From: Candidatus Albibeggiatoa sp. nov. NOAA
GTDB lineage: Bacteria > Pseudomonadota > Gammaproteobacteria > Beggiatoales > Beggiatoaceae
Assembly: GCA_025800385.1 (NCBI GenBank)
Contig: JAOXRS010000138.1
Coordinates: forward strand, 1-47,324
Length of the DNA: 47,324 nucleotides
Direction: 5' to 3'
Part shown: positions 44,226-47,324 of the stretch, one piece after another
How the letters are laid out: the number at the start of each line of letters is the position of its first letter
Position numbering within the stretch: position 1 is the first letter of the stretch
Notes under the pieces: model-generated
Databases searched by the model: none
Told to the model about the DNA's origin: nothing
The model's input: the letters and a program-made list of their open reading frames with translations, nothing else
Program-made: the position numbers and the translations under genes

Positions 44226-44321
44226 GGGGAATATGAGATATTTTGAGGAGATGACTGGATTGATAGGGCAATTTTACTGTAGTTATGCTCAGGTTGACAA
44301 TGTTCGCAAGCCGTTAAATAG

Positions 44322-44924
44322 TTAGAATTCGAATCTCTGATTAATAGGGATTGGGGCTTCTTTGACACCAATAATGCTGACTAGCCATTGTAATTTATGT
44401 TGGCGGCGTTTTGCGGTAAATAAAATCGCTTCAGGCAATTGCGTGGCTTGCTCAAATTTTGTCGGCGGCCATGTTTCTGACCATCTGCCATCTGCGCTTA
44501 AATATTGAAATTGCCCTTCTTTGCCAAACCATTCCATGATTGGCCATTTTTGTTTAGGCTGTTTAATCAAATCAGGATAATAGTATAAGATGGTTTTGTC
44601 TTTTTGAGGCAATAATGCCCATTTAAATGGGGTGGGTGTGCCTGCTTCCTCATGTATTGAGGCCATGGTTAAACCCGAAAGGCTTTGTTTATCGCCTGTA
44701 AAAACATGGTTGGTTTCTTTGCCTGCAGGAAACAGTGAGCGCACGCTGCTTCGAAACCAGTATTCTTGTAATGCGCCTTGTTGTAAATCATCGATCTGGT
44801 TAACAAATTGGGTTCTCAGTTGCAACACAAAACCTAAGCCTTGCATGAGCAGCATACTGATTAAACTGACCAGCACTAAGACAACCAATACTTCTAATAA
44901 TGTAAAACCTGATTTTTTGTTCAT
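44322..44924 (-). CDS. Pseudopilin, GspJ-type
   Basis: The 200-residue prepilin has leader MNKKSG and then FTLLEVLVVLVLVSLISMLLMQG, with glutamate at +5. The size and third place in an H-I-J order suggest the minor pseudopilin J of a type II secretion system, which sits at the pseudopilus tip. A related pilus-like machine is also possible. ATG 44924 overlaps the preceding stop as ATGA and has GGAAA about 8 nt upstream. ATG 44930, two codons earlier, is the alternative. Confidence 0.8.
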   Translation of the reverse strand: MNKKSGFTLLEVLVVLVLVSLISMLLMQGLGFVLQLRTQFVNQIDDLQQGALQEYWFRSSVRSLFPAGKETNHVFTGDKQSLSGLTMASIHEEAGTPTPFKWALLPQKDKTILYYYPDLIKQPKQKWPIMEWFGKEGQFQYLSADGRWSETWPPTKFEQATQLPEAILFTAKRRQHKLQWLVSIIGVKEAPIPINQRFEF

Positions 44925-45343
44925 TGCCATGATTTCCAGTGGGGATCACGCACTTGCTTATGGCCTACTTGGTGTAATTTAACCGTTGAGACAAATTCTT
45001 GTTCGACATAGACATCGACTTTGGTTTCATACAAACCGACTTGGTAAAGCCCTGTTCCTTTCAAACCGCTGGTATTATCTGTAGGTTCAGCTAAAGGTTC
45101 AGCTTCCCATTCAAAACGATAAAAGCCAACGGTGACATCTCCTGCAGGTTGTTGCAGAGGGTTGATGGTTTCCATAAAAACCATTGCATTGCGTACCGCT
45201 TCATGGCGTTTTTGGATTTGTTGGATACGATATAAGTTTTGCAAGTTGGTATTGACCCAGCCAAATAAGGCCATGCCTACCATAGACACTAACACCAACG
45301 CAACGATGGCTTCTAATAAGCTAAACCCTTTTGTGTTGTTCAT
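44921..45343 (-). CDS. Pseudopilin, GspI/PilV-type
   Basis: The 140-residue prepilin has leader MNNTKG then FSLLEAIVALVLVSMVGMALFGW. The short length and position favour a type II secretion minor pseudopilin I. ATG 45343 overlaps the stop of the upstream gene (ATGA), so it is preferred to a start seven codons upstream. It is translationally coupled to both neighbours. Confidence 0.82.
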   Translation of the reverse strand: MNNTKGFSLLEAIVALVLVSMVGMALFGWVNTNLQNLYRIQQIQKRHEAVRNAMVFMETINPLQQPAGDVTVGFYRFEWEAEPLAEPTDNTSGLKGTGLYQVGLYETKVDVYVEQEFVSTVKLHQVGHKQVRDPHWKSWQ

Positions 45344-45747
45344 TGTTTGAGTTCTGCGCGGCAAAAAGGTGGAATCAGTTGAATGGGATAGGAGATGGTG
45401 TCATTTTTCAAGTGCATCAACCCACCTGTACACGCACCATTAGCACGGAAAATAATGGGTTTGTCTGCAATCAATTGCCATTCTTGTGCTAGGTCTAGTT
45501 TGATATTTTTTTTCAGTACATCATAGTCAGCATTTTCGGCTTTAAATGGGTAGGTTTCAAACCGAAAGTTAAGGCCTTTTTGATAGGCTTGATAGCTTAG
45601 GCTGCTGATTTGGGACATGATTTCATCGCGTTGATAGGCCGCTTGCACGGTATCATACATAGTCATCAGGCGTGGGGCAACTAAGCCCGTCAGCAAAGCG
45701 AAAATGAACAGTACCACCATGAGTTCTAACAGTGTATATCCTTTCAA
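45340..45747 (-). CDS. Pseudopilin, GspH/FimT-type
   Basis: The 135-residue prepilin has leader MKG then YTLLELMVVLFIFALLTGLVAP, with glutamate at +5. The C-terminal half has a beta-rich GspH-like region (IIFRANGACTGGLM, then a terminal PPFCRAELKQ with a possible disulfide). It is first in a tight three-gene set. The other expected type II genes (gspG, K and the assembly genes) are not in the window. Confidence 0.85.
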   Translation of the reverse strand: MKGYTLLELMVVLFIFALLTGLVAPRLMTMYDTVQAAYQRDEIMSQISSLSYQAYQKGLNFRFETYPFKAENADYDVLKKNIKLDLAQEWQLIADKPIIFRANGACTGGLMHLKNDTISYPIQLIPPFCRAELKQ

Positions 45748-45844
45748 TCTGATTTTTTCCTAGCTATTGCATATTTGGTTTAAGCGTAGCATGTTTTTTG
45801 AGTCGAGTTAAATATGAGATCAATAGAATTTTCTTGCTCATTCA

Positions 45845-47324
45845 TCAGTCCGTTATCTCTGATTCAAATACGTGTTCAATTAGTTTTTCAGTGAATGGAT
45901 TATTTGCATTTTTTAGGGTTTTGCAGTCATCGGTTGAGGGTGTGTTTTCAGTTTGTGTAACGGTTTCACAGGCATTGATTATTTTTTCAGCAAGTTGGTA
46001 GTTTTTGAAGGCTTCTTCAATATTATAGTCTGGGGTGGTTTTTGGTCGTGTTGCAGCATAAAGTTTTTGCGCTTGGGCTTTGAGTTCAGAGAAGTTTAAG
46101 CTTGGGTCTTTGCTGGTTGCATCGGTTAATTTATGGATGGCGGCGATAATGTTTCCATTTTCTGCAAGTTCTAAACTTTTTTTGACCAGTTGTTTTGCAT
46201 GGATTTGGTTGGCTTTGGTTTCAGGGCTAAAGTCTAATTCTGTATTTTTGGCTTTAGCGTCTTCAAATTTATCTTTGGCTGTGAGGATTTCGCCTTTTTG
46301 TGCCAATGCTTCCCCTTCTGAAACAATACCTCTTGCAACAATTTGGTTCACACGTTGTTCTGGAGTTGTGTATAGGTAATTGGGGTCAAGCTCATTGGCT
46401 TTTTTCAGTTTTGCAATGGCTTCTGGTTCTTTGCCTTCTTTTGCAAGTTGTTCACCTTCTTGGATATATTGTAATGCGGTTAAGGTATCTTTGGGTAAGT
46501 CTTTACAGGTTTTTTGATGCGGAATGTCTTTACCTATGTATTTTTCCCATTCAGCTTTTGAGAAATTACGATTGGCAATAGAACAAGCTTGTTTTAGCCA
46601 AGATTCAGGGTTTAAGTTCCAGTATTGAATTTCTGCATTGGTATTGACAGCAGCTAGTTTATAATCAGATACAAAATTCAGCGTTTGTACAATAATATTG
46701 CTTGCACCAATTGGTTCGCCAATTTGTTTTTTTACTTCCACATCCCATAAACGGATTGTTTTGCCTTGTGTGCTAGAAGCTAATATTGTGCTATTTGGAC
46801 TCGATACTAAATTGGTGATACGACCTTCATGTCCCTCCAGTATTCCAATTTGTTTTTTTATTTCCAGATTCCACAAGCGGATTGTTCCTCCAGAATCTCC
46901 CGAAGCAAGCAGGTTTTTTCCCTCGATCCACATCAGACTTGTAACAAGATCACTGTGCCCATCAAGTATCCCGATTGGTTTTTGGGTTTCCAGATCCCAC
47001 AAGCGGATTGTTCCTCCAGAATCTCCCGAAGCGAGCAGATTTTTTCCCTCTATCCACATCAGACTTCTAACCCAATCAGTGTGTCCCTGAAGTTGCCCGA
47101 TTAGTTTTTGGGTTTCCAGATCCCACAAGCGGATTGTTCCATCATCACTTCCCGAAGCAAGCAGGTTTTTTCCCTCAATCCACATCAAACCTGTAAACCA
47201 GTCACTGTACCCATCAAGTATCCCGATTGGTTTTTGGGTTTCCAGATCCCACAAGCGGATTGTTCCTCCAGAATCTCCCGAAGCAAGCAGGTTTTTTCCC
47301 TCGATCCACATCAGACTTGTAACA
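45845..47324 (-). CDS. WD40-repeat / TPR-like protein, 5' end outside window
   Basis: The frame is open to the right edge, so the N-terminus is missing. At least four WD40 blades of 42 residues are visible; three are nearly identical (MWIEGKNLLASGDSGGTIRL type, then WDLETQKPIG). A diverged blade follows, then a helical TPR-like region with repeated QxxxxGExLAxxGxxxxAxxKxxxAxxxDP patterns (about residues 265-420). The C-terminus is acidic. Proteins like this often have an N-terminal STAND ATPase, caspase or kinase domain, but that part is not visible here. It ends about 100 nt upstream of the pseudopilin genes. Confidence 0.85.
   Translation of the reverse strand, partial: VTSLMWIEGKNLLASGDSGGTIRLWDLETQKPIGILDGYSDWFTGLMWIEGKNLLASGSDDGTIRLWDLETQKLIGQLQGHTDWVRSLMWIEGKNLLASGDSGGTIRLWDLETQKPIGILDGHSDLVTSLMWIEGKNLLASGDSGGTIRLWNLEIKKQIGILEGHEGRITNLVSSPNSTILASSTQGKTIRLWDVEVKKQIGEPIGASNIIVQTLNFVSDYKLAAVNTNAEIQYWNLNPESWLKQACSIANRNFSKAEWEKYIGKDIPHQKTCKDLPKDTLTALQYIQEGEQLAKEGKEPEAIAKLKKANELDPNYLYTTPEQRVNQIVARGIVSEGEALAQKGEILTAKDKFEDAKAKNTELDFSPETKANQIHAKQLVKKSLELAENGNIIAAIHKLTDATSKDPSLNFSELKAQAQKLYAATRPKTTPDYNIEEAFKNYQLAEKIINACETVTQTENTPSTDDCKTLKNANNPFTEKLIEHVFESEITD
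46935..47324 (-). repeat. Tandem 126-bp near-identical repeats encoding WD40 blades
   Basis: The unit of 126 bp (42 residues) recurs without a gap, with copies starting near 46935, 47061 and 47187 and running to the window edge. Units share long identical runs such as GATTGGTTTTTGGGTTTCCA. Such low divergence points to recent duplication or gene conversion. Confidence 0.8.

Noticed and set aside
46935..47324. 126-bp tandem repeats as a possible CRISPR or non-coding array
   Set aside because: They stay in frame and encode WD40 blades.

Overview
The window is about 47.3 kb of AT-rich bacterial chromosome. Its housekeeping genes (sspB, glnB, proA, pyrC, prmA, lnt, cnoX, yejBE) and type IV pilus minor-pilin operon are of gammaproteobacterial type. 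The load of pentapeptide-repeat, WD40 and LRR-ROCO genes recalls large-genome sulfur-oxidising Thiotrichales such as Beggiatoa and relatives. That assignment is inference from gene content; no rRNA is present.

Layout. 1-2.6 kb: two tandem pentapeptide-repeat genes, the first cut by the left edge. 2.7-10.7 kb: sspB, a radical SAM enzyme with a probable second Fe-S cluster, glnB converging on proA, an SLC13-type permease converging on a GAF-GGDEF protein, and a metallo-beta-lactamase-fold hydrolase. 10.9-20.4 kb: a methyltransferase-like gene, then the minor-pilin operon fimT-pilV-pilW-pilX-pilY1, with a good sigma70-type promoter ahead and a strong terminator behind. PilY1 is about 1883 residues, and its von Willebrand A domain is interrupted by four related beta-rich modules. 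20.4-23.5 kb: a membrane-anchored LRR-Roc-COR protein, flanked by two direct copies of the 3' end and terminator of the neighbouring RND gene. 23.5-31.8 kb: a minus-strand efflux region, read as marR, a double-GNAT acetyltransferase, a membrane fusion protein, two LysE-type exporters, a small protein plus HNH nuclease pair, and the RND pump. 31.8-35.9 kb: an ArsR-family repressor with an apparently leaderless start and conspicuous palindromes, divergent from a secreted eight-bladed WD40 protein followed by yejB, yejE and a small unknown gene. 36-40.5 kb: cnoX with an active CxxC site, a decayed LysR gene, tRNA-Arg(CCG) overlapping antisense with a secreted-protein gene, pyrC, a TerB-like gene and a small membrane protein. 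41-47.3 kb: a zinc-ribbon membrane protein gene with prmA, lnt, a three-gene pseudopilin set (H-I-J type), and a WD40/TPR-like protein cut by the right edge.

How the parts fit. The minor pilins and PilY1 would prime and tip a type IV pilus; the H-I-J set probably serves a type II secretion or second pilus-like machine. MarR probably controls the efflux operon through a palindrome over its own promoter. The ArsR-type protein probably controls itself and perhaps the divergent WD40-yejBE unit. The most unusual items are the vWA domain split by repeat modules, the ROCO gene between duplicated RND 3' ends, the two ATTCGA-N6-TCGAAT palindromes around arsR, the antisense CDS/tRNA overlap, and the small-protein/HNH pair inside an efflux operon.
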